From: Halomonas litopenaei
GTDB lineage: Bacteria; Pseudomonadota; Gammaproteobacteria; Pseudomonadales; Halomonadaceae
Assembly (NCBI RefSeq): GCF_003045775.1
Contig: NZ_PXNS01000009.1
Span: forward strand, 1-64,000
Reading direction: 5' to 3'
Length of the DNA stretch: 64,000 nucleotides
This document shows positions 45,346 through 56,063 of this stretch, piece by piece; the first letter of the stretch is position 1; every line of letters begins with the position of its first letter. A model generated the notes under the pieces. That model was not told the origin of the DNA. It saw only the letters and a program-made list of their open reading frames with translations, and searched no databases. Position numbers and translations under genes: made by a program.

Positions 45346-47187
45346 ATGAACGGCGCCTTTTACCTGCGCCGATCACTGATGCTGCGCATGCTGGTCGCCA
45401 TGGCGGCGATATCCTGTCTGGCCCTGGTCAGCCTGCTGGGCTCCATCGTCATCGCAAAGAGCGCGGGAGGTTACGCCGACGCCATCAACCAGGCGGGCTC
45501 GCTGCGAATGCAGGCCTATCGACTGCTGGCGACGTCGGAGTTGCTGCCGGCGGATCACCCCAGGCGACGCTGGCAGCACGAACAGATGGAGGCCACGCTG
45601 GCTGCCGGGGCGATCATCGCGCTGATTCCGGTGGACGCCGATGATCCGCTCAGAGAGGCCTACGACAGGGTGGTGGAGTGCTGGCACGAAACCCTGCGTC
45701 CCAACACGGTGGATTTCGAAGGTGGTGACGTCTTTCGGCTGGATGATAAGGTCGCCGAGTTCGTCGACAAGGTCGATATTTTGGTGGGAAGGCTTCAAGA
45801 ATATGCCGAGTCAAAGGTCGTATTTCTTGAGGTTTTTCAGGGGGCATCACTCGCCGTTCTCGTGATATTTATGGTGATGGTTGTCTATCGAATAGTCTGC
45901 GGTGTCATGCCGCCATTTCGTGACCTTATTCGCGTTGTAAATGGCGTGATGGTCGGTGACTTTTCGGGGAGAACCATCTACCGAGGTAACGACGAGTTAG
46001 GCTTGTTATCCAGAACAATCAACAAGATGAATGCCAGCCTGTCGGAAATGTACGGTCAGCTGGAAAAGCGTGTCGCGGCGAAGACCCATGAACTGAAGCG
46101 CAGCAATGATGCGTTGCGTATGCTTTATCTGACCGCGCGGCGTCTCAATGGGGTCACTCCGCTGACCCGGGAAGAGCTCGAGGAAGTGCTGCGCCAGCTT
46201 GAGGCGGTGACCGACGAAGGCCCCTTCGAGCTGCGCCTGTCCATGGGAGGCAATGGCAAGGATATTGTCAGACTCAGCTCTCGCCCCGGCGCGGAAAGCG
46301 CTTTCGTTCAGGCACCATCGCGCGGGCGTGAAATATCAGACAAGGCGGCTGCCGGGCTGTATGCCAACGGCAATGAATACGCGGTCAGGGTGCGCGAAGC
46401 GGGTCGGGATTTTGGCGAGTTGCGTGTCCATCAGCCTCCCGGCCATATGCTTGCCCAGTGGAAGATCGAGCTGGTGGAGACGGTGGCCGGGCTGATTGCC
46501 GCGGCCTTGTCGCTGTCCGAGAAAGCCGACGAACAGCGTCGTCTGGCGCTGATGGATGAGCGCGCGGTGATTGCGCGAGAGCTTCACGACTCGCTGGCGC
46601 AGTCGCTGTCCTACCTGAAGATCCAGGTCACCCGTCTACAGATGCAGCTCGATCAGCAACGCCACGAGCAGGTGGCGCAGGTGGTCGCGGAACTCCGGCA
46701 CGGTCTCAATTCGTCCTACCGCCAGCTCAGGGAGCTGCTCAACACCTTTCGTCTGCGCATCCATGAGTCGGGTCTGGAAGCGGCGTTGGAGGAAACGGTG
46801 CTGGAGTACTCCAAGCGGGGTGACTTCGAGCTGACCCTGAAAGGCCAGTGGAGCGGGCTGTCGCTGACCCCCAACGAGGAAATTCATGTGCTGCAGATCG
46901 TGCGCGAGTCGCTGTCCAACGTGGCCCGCCATGCACGTGCTCGGCACTGCACCATCAGCCTCGCCGTCGACGACACGGGGCACTATCAACTTTCGGTCAC
47001 GGACGACGGTGTAGGCATCGGACCGCAATCCGATCCATCCATGTCCCACGGGATGGCGATCATGGAGGAGCGGGCACGAAGCCTGAGTGGAAAGCTCACG
47101 GTCAGGGGCATCAAGCCCTGCGGCACCGTGGTGACCGTCCGCTTTCTGCCGCGTCTGTTGGCGCAGTTACCTGTGGCGTCCGAGTGA
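45346..47187 (+). CDS. narX: Nitrate/nitrite sensor histidine kinase NarX
   Basis: NarX senses nitrate in the periplasm and phosphorylates NarL. The 613-residue protein has a first transmembrane helix at about 13-36 and the P-box just after it (AGGYADAINQAGSLRMQAYRL, about 40-60) that binds nitrate. A second helix lies at about 165-187, followed by a HAMP-like segment and a GAF-like middle. The HisKA_3 dimerisation domain contains ARELHDSLAQSLSYLK with phospho-acceptor His414. The C-terminal ATPase carries NVARHARARHC and DDGVGIG. It is divergent from narK and is followed by narL after 92 bases. Confidence 0.95.
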   Translation: MNGAFYLRRSLMLRMLVAMAAISCLALVSLLGSIVIAKSAGGYADAINQAGSLRMQAYRLLATSELLPADHPRRRWQHEQMEATLAAGAIIALIPVDADDPLREAYDRVVECWHETLRPNTVDFEGGDVFRLDDKVAEFVDKVDILVGRLQEYAESKVVFLEVFQGASLAVLVIFMVMVVYRIVCGVMPPFRDLIRVVNGVMVGDFSGRTIYRGNDELGLLSRTINKMNASLSEMYGQLEKRVAAKTHELKRSNDALRMLYLTARRLNGVTPLTREELEEVLRQLEAVTDEGPFELRLSMGGNGKDIVRLSSRPGAESAFVQAPSRGREISDKAAAGLYANGNEYAVRVREAGRDFGELRVHQPPGHMLAQWKIELVETVAGLIAAALSLSEKADEQRRLALMDERAVIARELHDSLAQSLSYLKIQVTRLQMQLDQQRHEQVAQVVAELRHGLNSSYRQLRELLNTFRLRIHESGLEAALEETVLEYSKRGDFELTLKGQWSGLSLTPNEEIHVLQIVRESLSNVARHARARHCTISLAVDDTGHYQLSVTDDGVGIGPQSDPSMSHGMAIMEERARSLSGKLTVRGIKPCGTVVTVRFLPRLLAQLPVASE

Positions 47188-47279
47188 TGGGCTTTCACGG
47201 GCGCGAGGTCGCGACGACGTGGCCTGCTGAACGTGTTGCCCGGCAGCGGGTCGGGTGAAACCACTCTGGAGATAGCACT

Positions 47280-47924
47280 ATGAGCATGCTTCGATTGATG
47301 ATCGTGGACGATCACCCCCTGTTCCGGCGTGGGGTGCGTCAACTGGTGGACATGGATCCTGGTCTGGTGGTGGTCGGTGAAGCCTCGGATGGCGCCGAGG
47401 CGGTGCGCAAGGCCGTCGATCTGCAACCCAACCTGATCCTGCTCGACCTCAACATGCAGCCCATCGACGGCATCGAGGTGCTCCGGCGGATGCGTGACGC
47501 CCGGGTCAAGAGCCGCATCGTGATCCTGACCGTGTCCGACTCCGACGACGACGTGGTGCGCGCGCTCAAGGAAGGCGCCGATGGCTATCTGCTCAAGGAC
47601 ATGGACCCCGAGGAGGTGCTGCGGCTGATTCGCGAGGCTGCCCAGGGTCAGGTGGTGCTGGGGCCACAGATGGCGTCGCTGCTGGCCAGCGTGGTCAAGG
47701 GCGAGCTGCCGGCAGGGGGCGACGACGGCATGTCGTGCCTGACCGCTCGAGAGAGGGACATCCTGCGGACCCTGGCTCGCGGCCTGTCCAACAAGATGAT
47801 CGCCCGTGAGCTGGACATCGCCGAGGGCACCGTCAAGGTCCACGTCAAGCATCTGTTCAAGAAGCTGGATCTTCGCTCACGGGTGGAAGCAGCGGTGTGG
47901 GCCACCAAGCATGGCCTGGGCTAG
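47280..47924 (+). CDS. narL: Nitrate response regulator NarL
   Basis: This 214-residue response regulator has a receiver domain with acidic pocket Asp10/Asp11, phosphorylation site Asp56 (ILLDLNM), Thr in ILTVSDS and Lys in YLLKDMD. The LuxR-type helix-turn-helix lies at about 150-195 (LTARERDILRTLARGLSNKMIA, then VKVHVKHLFKKLDLRSR). It is the obvious partner of NarX and should bind the 7-2-7 palindrome upstream of narK. Confidence 0.95.
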   Translation: MSMLRLMIVDDHPLFRRGVRQLVDMDPGLVVVGEASDGAEAVRKAVDLQPNLILLDLNMQPIDGIEVLRRMRDARVKSRIVILTVSDSDDDVVRALKEGADGYLLKDMDPEEVLRLIREAAQGQVVLGPQMASLLASVVKGELPAGGDDGMSCLTARERDILRTLARGLSNKMIARELDIAEGTVKVHVKHLFKKLDLRSRVEAAVWATKHGLG

Positions 47925-48051
47925 GGCTTGTCTGAAAAGTGCCTGCGCTCGGTAATACGGCGTTAAAAATCGTCTGGTGCGCCAGCCCGGTCAAAATGCT
48001 CATTTACACCCCGTAAACTGCGCTTTCTCACCGATTTTTGCCTTGTCTAAC

Positions 48052-48083
48052 CTTCGCTCGTCGACTTTTCGGACTGCGCCTAG
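48052..48083 (+). repeat. Dispersed intergenic repeat, copy 2
   Basis: CTTCGCTCGTCGACTTTTCGG followed by ACTGCGCCTAG, nearly identical to the copy at 27350-27389 over 30 bases. Confidence 0.75.
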
Positions 48084-48101
48084 GGCTTTTGCGAAACCTG
48101 C

Positions 48102-48133
48102 CTGCGCTCGTCGACTTTTCGGACAGAGCCCAG
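48102..48133 (+). repeat. Dispersed intergenic repeat, copy 3
   Basis: CTGCGCTCGTCGACTTTTCGG followed by ACAGAGCCCAG, 50 bases after copy 2 in the same orientation. Both copies are followed by GGGCTT and a GAAAC motif, so the repeated unit is about 45-50 bases. Confidence 0.7.
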
Positions 48134-48202
48134 GGCTTGCAGAAACAGGCTTGCAGGAATGGTGGTTGCGCTCGGTGGCGCCGGGAAGTTCGTCCGGATA
48201 CG

Positions 48203-48233
48203 ACAACGCCCGGGACAGGCCCGGGCGTCGTTT
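48203..48233. terminator. Terminator between convergent narL and phhC
   Basis: ACGCCCGGG-ACA-GGCCCGGGCGT stem, followed by CGTTTG on the plus strand. It is symmetrical enough to work for both strands and lies 30 bases after the phhC stop. Confidence 0.75.
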
Positions 48234-48262
48234 GCTGGCTGGCACAGCCCGCTGGCAGGGCG

Positions 48263-49453
48263 TCAGTCGTTGACGGCGGCCACCGCCTTGGCCAGGTACG
48301 GCAGGTTCTCCTGGGAGAAGCCGGCGACGTTGGCGCGGCCCGAGCGCACCATGTAGATGCCGTACTCGTCACGCAGGCGGTCCACCTGTTCCGGCGTCAG
48401 GCCGGTGTAGGAGAACATGCCACGCTGCTCGGCGATGTGGGCGTACTTCTGGTCCAGCCCGTAGGGCTTCAAGGCCTCGACGAAGTCACGACGCAGGGTG
48501 TTGATGCGATCGCGCATTTCGGTGAGTTCCTCGCGCCACACCGCGGCGAGTTCCGCCGAGTTGAGGATCTCCGCCACGATGCTGCCGCCGTGGGCCGGCG
48601 GGTTGGAGTAGTTCTCACGGGCGACGATGGCGATCTGCGAGCGGACGTTCTCCATCTCCTCGCTGTTCTTCGCCACCACGATCAGGGCGCCGGTACGCTC
48701 GTTGTAGATGCCGAAGTTCTTCGAGCAGGAGCTGGTGATCAGCACGTTGTCGAGATTCTCGGCCAGCAGGCGAACGGCGTAGGCGTCCTCGTCGAGGCCC
48801 TCGGCGAAGCCCTGGTAGGCGAAGTCGACCAGCGGCAGCAGGTCGCGCTGCTGGATCACTTCAAGCACCTGTTGCCACTGCTGGTGGTTCAGGTCGAAGC
48901 CGGTGGGGTTGTGGCAGCAGGCGTGCAGCACCACCACGTCGCCCTGGGGGATCTGCTTGAGGGCTTCCAGCATGCCGTCGAAGTCGAGACGGTTGTCGGC
49001 GTCGACGTAGGGATACTTGTGCAGTTCGATGCCGGCGGCGGTGAAGATGCCGTGGTGGTTCGGCCAGGTCGGGTCGCTGACCCAGATGCCCTTGCCAGGC
49101 AGTTGGGTCGCGACGAAGTCCGCCGCCAGGCGCAGGGCGCCGGTACCACCGGGGGACTGGGTAACGCTGGCGCGGCCGGCCTCGAGCACGGGGGAGTCCT
49201 GGCCCAGCACCATCGGCAGCACCACGGCACCGTACTGGGCGGCGCCGTGTGAGCCGATGTAGGTCTTGGTGGTCTCGTTGTTGAGCAGCAGGGCTTCGGC
49301 CTCCTTGACCGCACGCATCACCGGAGTGTTGCCCTTTGCATCGCGGTAGACGCCGACGCCAAGATCGACCTTCTGGGGATTGGTGTCCTTCTTGAAGGCC
49401 TCGATGAGCCCGAGGATGGCATCCCCGGGAACCCGCTCAATCTTCTCGAACAT
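48263..49453 (-). CDS. phhC: Aromatic amino acid aminotransferase PhhC/TyrB
   Basis: This transaminates tyrosine and phenylalanine (and probably aspartate) with 2-oxoglutarate; here it would make 4-hydroxyphenylpyruvate for HppD. The 396-residue class I aminotransferase has PLP Lys245 in SSCSKNFGIYNERTG, HACCHNPTGFDL with the PLP-binding Asn, VDFAYQGF and the substrate Arg in GRANVAGF near the end. Sequence alone does not separate TyrB from AspC. The place, one base after phhB in the phhAB operon, supports the PhhC role. Confidence 0.92.
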   Translation of the reverse strand: MFEKIERVPGDAILGLIEAFKKDTNPQKVDLGVGVYRDAKGNTPVMRAVKEAEALLLNNETTKTYIGSHGAAQYGAVVLPMVLGQDSPVLEAGRASVTQSPGGTGALRLAADFVATQLPGKGIWVSDPTWPNHHGIFTAAGIELHKYPYVDADNRLDFDGMLEALKQIPQGDVVVLHACCHNPTGFDLNHQQWQQVLEVIQQRDLLPLVDFAYQGFAEGLDEDAYAVRLLAENLDNVLITSSCSKNFGIYNERTGALIVVAKNSEEMENVRSQIAIVARENYSNPPAHGGSIVAEILNSAELAAVWREELTEMRDRINTLRRDFVEALKPYGLDQKYAHIAEQRGMFSYTGLTPEQVDRLRDEYGIYMVRSGRANVAGFSQENLPYLAKAVAAVND

Positions 49454-49454
49454 T

Positions 49455-49805
49455 TTAGCTTGCTACCTCGTCGGTTCTGGCCGCTAGGATGAAATCGTTC
49501 TTGTGCAGGCCCTTCATCTCGTGGGACCACCAGGTCACGGTGACCTTGCCCCACTCGGTCAACAGGGCCGGGTGATGGCCGGCTTCCTCGGCGATCTCGC
49601 CGACGCTGTTGGTGAAGGCAAGGGCCTGCCGAAAGTTGCGGAACTTGTAGCTCCGCTCCAGTTGCATGATGCCATCGCGCTCGACGATCCGCCACTCGGG
49701 GATCTGCGCGTGCCACTGTTCGATCTCGGCCTCGGTGGCGTGGGGGGCGTCCCAGCTGCAGGCTTCGCAGGACTGCTCGGTGAGGGTCTGGGTGGTGTCG
49801 TTCAT
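49455..49805 (-). CDS. phhB: Pterin-4a-carbinolamine dehydratase PhhB
   Basis: PhhB dehydrates 4a-hydroxytetrahydropterin made by PhhA so the pterin can be recycled. The 116-residue protein has the PCD core [23 protein letters not shown] (about 73-95) with the catalytic His pair, plus FNSVGEIA-type helix ([10 protein letters not shown]). An N-terminal [12 protein letters not shown] segment is typical of bacterial members. It lies 38 bases after phhA and one base before phhC. Confidence 0.95.
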   Translation of the reverse strand: MNDTTQTLTEQSCEACSWDAPHATEAEIEQWHAQIPEWRIVERDGIMQLERSYKFRNFRQALAFTNSVGEIAEEAGHHPALLTEWGKVTVTWWSHEMKGLHKNDFILAARTDEVAS

Positions 49806-49843
49806 GCTGTCTCCTGGTGGTGTCGGTGAGCGAATGTGGATGT

Positions 49844-50755
49844 TCAGGCGTGTTCGCTGCGTCGGTCGTTGTCGGCACCGTCGTGGGCGGATGGGCCGGT
49901 CTCGCCGTTCTCGCCGGGCGTTGGCTTGGGCTTGGTCGTTGAATTGGGCTTGGGCGGAAAGCGCGGTTCGAATAACCCCAGCGCCTTGGCTTCCTCGACC
50001 AGTGCCATCAGGTCGCGCCGGGACAGTTCCTGAAGCCTGTCAAGGCTGTCCAGAACGTAGTAAAGGGGCTGCAGGATGTCGATGCGGTAGGGGGTGCGCA
50101 GGGCGTCGAGGGCGTCGAAGGGCGCATGTGCAGGGGTGTCGGACAGGGCGTGCAGGGTCTCCTTCGGCGAGGAGATGATACCGCCGCCATAGATGCGCCG
50201 GCCTTGCGGGGTGTCCACCAGGCCGAATTCCACGGTCATCCAGTAGAGCCTGGCTAGGTAGACCCGGTCCTTGGGTTCGGCGGCGAGGCCGATGCGGCCG
50301 TAGGTGGCGGTGAACTCGGCGAAGGCCTCGTTGGTCAGCATCGGGCAGTGGCCGAAGATCTCGTGGAAGATGTCCGGTTCCTTGAGGTAGTCCAGCTCCT
50401 CGGGGGTACGGATGAAGGTCGCCACGGGAAAACGACGGTTGGCCAGCAGTTGAAAGAAGGTGTCGAAGGGGATCAGGGCCGGTACCTGGGCGGTCTGCCA
50501 GCCGGTGGCTTGCTGTAGCACCCGATCGACGTCGCCCAGTTGCGGAATACGATCGCTGGGCAGGCCGAGGCGCTCGAGGCCGTCCAGATACTGCTGGCAC
50601 ACGCGCCCTTCGATCAACGTCAGCTGGCGTTCCATCAGCGTCTGCCAGGTTCGGTTCTCGACCTCGCTCCACTGGATGATGCCGTCGGCATCCGGCTCAC
50701 GGGCCTGATAGGCGGTGCCCTTGGTGGACGGGGTGGACGAAGAAGGTGCGTGCAT
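49844..50755 (-). CDS. phhA: Phenylalanine-4-hydroxylase PhhA
   Basis: PhhA is an iron and tetrahydropterin enzyme that converts phenylalanine to tyrosine. The 303-residue product includes a catalytic domain with the 2-His-1-Glu iron site: His131 and His136 in HEIFGH and Glu176 in [23 protein letters not shown] precedes it. It has a Pro/Lys/Gly-rich C-terminal tail of about 35 residues that is not part of the usual domain. GGGAGACACC precedes the ATG. It is the first gene of phhABC, divergent from phhR, with two TyrR-type boxes between. Confidence 0.96.
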   Translation of the reverse strand: MHAPSSSTPSTKGTAYQAREPDADGIIQWSEVENRTWQTLMERQLTLIEGRVCQQYLDGLERLGLPSDRIPQLGDVDRVLQQATGWQTAQVPALIPFDTFFQLLANRRFPVATFIRTPEELDYLKEPDIFHEIFGHCPMLTNEAFAEFTATYGRIGLAAEPKDRVYLARLYWMTVEFGLVDTPQGRRIYGGGIISSPKETLHALSDTPAHAPFDALDALRTPYRIDILQPLYYVLDSLDRLQELSRRDLMALVEEAKALGLFEPRFPPKPNSTTKPKPTPGENGETGPSAHDGADNDRRSEHA

Positions 50756-50873
50756 GGTGTCTCCCGGCGATTGTCGACTGTTGTGGTATCGAGACTGAGT
50801 CGAGTCTAGGCATGGGGGCTTTCGTCACGCAGCCGTGCATCGGGGGGATAGGCACCAGAAGGCGGCCCTTTTC

Positions 50874-50891
50874 TGTCAGGAAATCTTTACA
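50874..50891. promoter_or_regulatory. TyrR/PhhR box 2
   Basis: TGTCAG-GAAATC-TTTACA fits TGTAAA-N6-TTTACA with two mismatches in the left half. The centre GAAATC is the same as in box 1, 83 bases away. It lies 119 bases upstream of phhA. Confidence 0.72.
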
Positions 50892-50956
50892 GCTGGTGCT
50901 CGAGATGGTGTCTATCGACCAAAGATGCAGGACGCGCTCCTCTGTCTTCGATAGGC

Positions 50957-50974
50957 TGTAACGAAATCTTGACA
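50957..50974. promoter_or_regulatory. TyrR/PhhR box 1
   Basis: TGTAAC-GAAATC-TTGACA fits TGTAAA-N6-TTTACA with one mismatch per half. It is 66 bases upstream of phhR and 202 bases upstream of phhA, so it could serve autoregulation of phhR and activation of phhA. Confidence 0.75.
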
Positions 50975-51039
50975 TACGAGTCAGACCAGCCTGACGGAAA
51001 CTTCAGATGGTGTGACCCTTTTGCGGAGCCGTTCCCTTC

Positions 51040-52602
51040 ATGCGCCTGAGAGTTCACTGCCAGAATCGTGTCGGCATCCTTCGCGACATAGTGGCCCTGC
51101 TGGCCGACTATGGGGTCAACGTGGCCCGGGGCGAGGTGGGCGGAGAGCACGGCAACGCCATCTATCTTCACGTGCCGCAACTGTTGCACGCCCAGCTGGC
51201 GACGCTGAAGCCCAGTCTCGAGCAGGTGTCCGGCGTATTCGGGGTGCGCCGGGTCAGCCTGATGCCCAGCGAGCGCCACCAGCTCGAGCTGGAGGCGCTG
51301 CTGTCGTCACTCTCCGACCCGGTGATGTCCATCGACATGGAGGGGCACCTGGTGGCGGCCAACCGGGCGGCGAGCCAGTTGCTCGGCGTGCGCGTCGACG
51401 AGGTGCCCGGGCTGTCGCTGAATCGCTACCTGCCGGAGCTCGACCTGCCGGAAGTGATTCGTCGCAACAATGCTCGGGTCAATGGCCTCAGGATCCGGCT
51501 CAAGGACGCCACCTACCTGGCCGATATCGCGCCGCTGCATCGCGAACACCACGACGACGTGGCCTCGCTGGCCGGGGCTGTGGTCACGCTGCATAGCGCC
51601 GATCGTATCGGCGAGCGTATCTATCAGGTGCAGCGCCAGGAGATGCGCGGCTTCGAGGCGATGTTCGCGGCCAGCCCCCGACTCGCCTCCCTGATCCACG
51701 AGGCGCGGCGCATGGCGCCGCTGGACGCGCCGCTGTTGATCTTTGGTGAGACCGGCACCGGCAAGGAGGTGCTGGCGCGGGCCTGTCACCTGGCCAGCCA
51801 GCGCGGTCAGGCGCCGTTCATGGCGCTGAACTGCGCCGGCCTGCCGGAGTCCATGGCCGAGACCGAACTGTTTGGCTATGCCCCGGGCGCCTTCGATGGC
51901 GCTCGCCCCGAGGGCAAGCTGGGTCTGCTGGAGCTGACCGCCGGTGGCACCATCTTCCTCGATGAGGTCGGCGAAATGAGTCCGCGGCTGCAGGCCAAGC
52001 TGTTGCGCTTTCTGCAGGACGGTGGCTTTCGCCGGGTCGGCGCCGATGACGAGACCTACCTGGACGTGCGGGTGATCTGTGCCACCCAGCAGGATCTGCT
52101 GGCCCTGTGCGGCCAGGGGCTGTTTCGTCAGGACCTCTATCATCGCCTCAACGTGCTGTCGTTGAGCGTTCCGCCGCTGAGGGATTGCCTGGATGGCATC
52201 GAGGCCCTGGCCGGGCACTTTGTCGACCGAGCCGCGCGCCAGATCGGCTGCGCGTTGCCTACGCTTTCCCCCGCGGCACTGGCGCGCATGGCCAGCTATC
52301 ACTGGCCCGGCAATGTGCGGCAACTCGAGAACGTGCTGTTCCAGGCGGTGTCGCTGTGCGAGACCGGGGTCATCGAGCCGGCCCATCTGCGGCTGCCGGC
52401 CTCGGGGGCGCCGGCGGGTCTTGCCGGTATCGATCTGGACGGCTCGCTCAACGACATCCTGGGCGAGGTCGAGCGGCGCGTATTGGCCTCGCTGTACCCC
52501 CAGCATCCGTCCAGTCGCCAGTTGGCGCGACGCCTTGGCGTATCCCACACCACCATCGCCAACAAGCTGAATCGGTATGGCATCACCGGCAGCGAAGGCT
52601 GA
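51040..52602 (+). CDS. phhR: Aromatic amino acid regulator PhhR/TyrR
   Basis: This 520-residue TyrR-family regulator senses tyrosine or phenylalanine and controls aromatic catabolism. The domains are an ACT domain (about 1-75, MRLRVHCQNRVGILRDIVALL), a PAS domain (about 80-190) and an AAA+ domain with Walker A GETGTGKE at 236-243. FIS-type helix-turn-helix is at the C-terminus (SSRQLARRLGVSHTTIANKLN). The sigma-54 contact loop reads GAFDGA (283-288) rather than GAFTGA, which agrees with TyrR proteins acting with sigma-70. It is divergent from phhABC. Confidence 0.94.
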   Translation: MRLRVHCQNRVGILRDIVALLADYGVNVARGEVGGEHGNAIYLHVPQLLHAQLATLKPSLEQVSGVFGVRRVSLMPSERHQLELEALLSSLSDPVMSIDMEGHLVAANRAASQLLGVRVDEVPGLSLNRYLPELDLPEVIRRNNARVNGLRIRLKDATYLADIAPLHREHHDDVASLAGAVVTLHSADRIGERIYQVQRQEMRGFEAMFAASPRLASLIHEARRMAPLDAPLLIFGETGTGKEVLARACHLASQRGQAPFMALNCAGLPESMAETELFGYAPGAFDGARPEGKLGLLELTAGGTIFLDEVGEMSPRLQAKLLRFLQDGGFRRVGADDETYLDVRVICATQQDLLALCGQGLFRQDLYHRLNVLSLSVPPLRDCLDGIEALAGHFVDRAARQIGCALPTLSPAALARMASYHWPGNVRQLENVLFQAVSLCETGVIEPAHLRLPASGAPAGLAGIDLDGSLNDILGEVERRVLASLYPQHPSSRQLARRLGVSHTTIANKLNRYGITGSEG

Positions 52603-52624
52603 CGGTGAGTGTGAGAGTGAAAGT

Positions 52625-52648
52625 GAGACTGAGACTGAGACTGAGACT
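52625..52648 (+). repeat. Short GAGACT tandem repeat after phhR
   Basis: Four perfect copies of the hexamer GAGACT follow degenerate GTGAGA units from about 52605, in the intergenic space between the convergent phhR and recQ genes. No gene is involved. Confidence 0.85.
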
Positions 52649-52733
52649 GAGGGGGCTCGAGGCACCGACGGGGCATCGAGGCCCACTGCTCGCGGTCGAA
52701 TAGCTGGCGGTCGAATAGCTCGCGGTCGCAAGG

Positions 52734-54692
<1,959 letters not shown>

Positions 54693-54798
54693 GCTGGCTC
54701 CCTGATGGCGGGCCCTGTGACAGCGGCAGGATCGGGGGCAAGGGTACCCAAAACAGTCACCGGCATGAAGCGACGACGTGCCAGCTCAGGTGGCGATG

Positions 54799-55731
54799 TC
54801 AGGAAGAACCCTGGGGCAGCCAGCGCTGGATCACGCGATCGCGGCCCTGCTGCTTGGCTTCCATCAGGTTGGTGTGGACCTGCTGCATCAGTTGCGCGCT
54901 GCTCAAGCCGCGAACGAAGTCGGAGACGCCGATACTGACGGTGACCTTGTGGCGACCGATGCCGAAGTCCTGACGAGAGATGCTCTCGCGCAGGCGTTCG
55001 GCCAGCTCGCGCGCTCTGCCAGCGGGTGTCATCGGCAGCAGCAGGGCGAATTCGTCGCTGCCCATGCGTGCCAGCATGTCCTCCTGGCGCAACTGGCTGG
55101 ATGCCAGGGCGGCGATCTGACAGAGCACCCGATCACCGAGTCCGCGCCCCCAGGTGTCGTTGATCAGGGCAAAGTGGTCCAGGTCTATCAGCAACAGCGA
55201 TAGCGGCGTGCCATGACGGTTGGACATGGAGGCGATCTTGTCGATGTGTCCCATCATCGAACGTCGGTTGGTCAGCCCGGTGAGTTCGTCGGTGCCGGAC
55301 AGGTAGCGAAGACGTTGCTCTTCGGCGACCTGATCCTCGATGTCCACCAGCAGGCCATGCCACAGGATGCCTTCGTCCGAGCGTTCCGGCAGGGCCTCCA
55401 GCGAGTACCAGTGCGGGGTGAGTTCGCCGATCGGCAGGCGCAGTCGCGTGGAGACCGGCGACAGCCAGTGGGCAGAGTGTTCGATGGCCCGGATGAATTC
55501 ACCATAGGCGTCACCCAGCAGATCGCCGAGCCGCTGACGCACGTCATTGATCGACAGCAGTGGCTCAAGGCGAGCCGTCATCTGATCTTCACCCGTCAGG
55601 GCGGGAAGCTGCAGGCGGCCGCGAGCGTCTCGCTTCAGGGTGAACAGCACCCCCGGGACACGCTTGAGGCAGGCAAGACTCGCGCTTTCATTGCAGGTCG
55701 GGGAGGGTGACGGCGGGTCACGATCTTCCAT
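54799..55731 (-). CDS. PAS-GGDEF diguanylate cyclase
   Basis: This is likely to make cyclic di-GMP from two GTP. The 310-residue soluble protein has a PAS-like sensor region (about 25-135) and a GGDEF domain starting at DELTGLTNRRSM. The signature reads GSDEF (224-228), an allowed variant in active enzymes though not the commonest. An inhibitory I-site RQED (215-218) lies exactly five residues before it, so product inhibition is expected. No membrane segment is present. It follows recQ on the same strand with a gap of 106 bases between recQ's start and its stop. Confidence 0.88.
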   Translation of the reverse strand: MEDRDPPSPSPTCNESASLACLKRVPGVLFTLKRDARGRLQLPALTGEDQMTARLEPLLSINDVRQRLGDLLGDAYGEFIRAIEHSAHWLSPVSTRLRLPIGELTPHWYSLEALPERSDEGILWHGLLVDIEDQVAEEQRLRYLSGTDELTGLTNRRSMMGHIDKIASMSNRHGTPLSLLLIDLDHFALINDTWGRGLGDRVLCQIAALASSQLRQEDMLARMGSDEFALLLPMTPAGRARELAERLRESISRQDFGIGRHKVTVSIGVSDFVRGLSSAQLMQQVHTNLMEAKQQGRDRVIQRWLPQGSS

Positions 55732-56063
55732 AGCAGGCAGTCCTTGGCCACGGGATGGCGGGTCAACCCGAGGTATCGGGCCTTCACCACCATCTTAAAG
55801 GCAGGGCATTGCGGGTATATCAGTCCAAGGGACTAGGAAATATCAGACAAAACTCTGCATTTGTGGATTGCGCCATAGGGAGGAAAGGCTTGAACGTTTT
55901 CGCCAGGCCGCTGATAGCGGGCGTTGTGGCCGTGGAGCCGGGAGCTGATCGATCGGCAGACATCGGCGTGAGGGCTTGATCAAGGATATGCCGCAACGAG
56001 AGTGACTAGGCAGGTTCCCGTCATGATTCATCGAAAGCGCACGCATTTCCGGCAACTTCGCGG
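55732..56063. other. Non-coding region between the GGDEF gene and cfa
   Basis: No supported gene. A short inverted repeat AGTCC-AAG-GGACT is at 55822-55834, flanked by two copies of ATATCAG, which may mark a regulator site of the minus-strand GGDEF gene. Nothing else was recognised. Confidence 0.4.

Larger units (their letters stand above)
47925..48262. other. Intergenic region with dispersed repeats between narL and phhC
   Basis: No gene is present. The segment from about 47930 to 48140 is made of intergenic-repeat-like sequence, including two copies of a CGCTCGTCGACTTTTCGGAC core listed separately. A bidirectional terminator closes the convergent narL and phhC genes. Confidence 0.6.
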
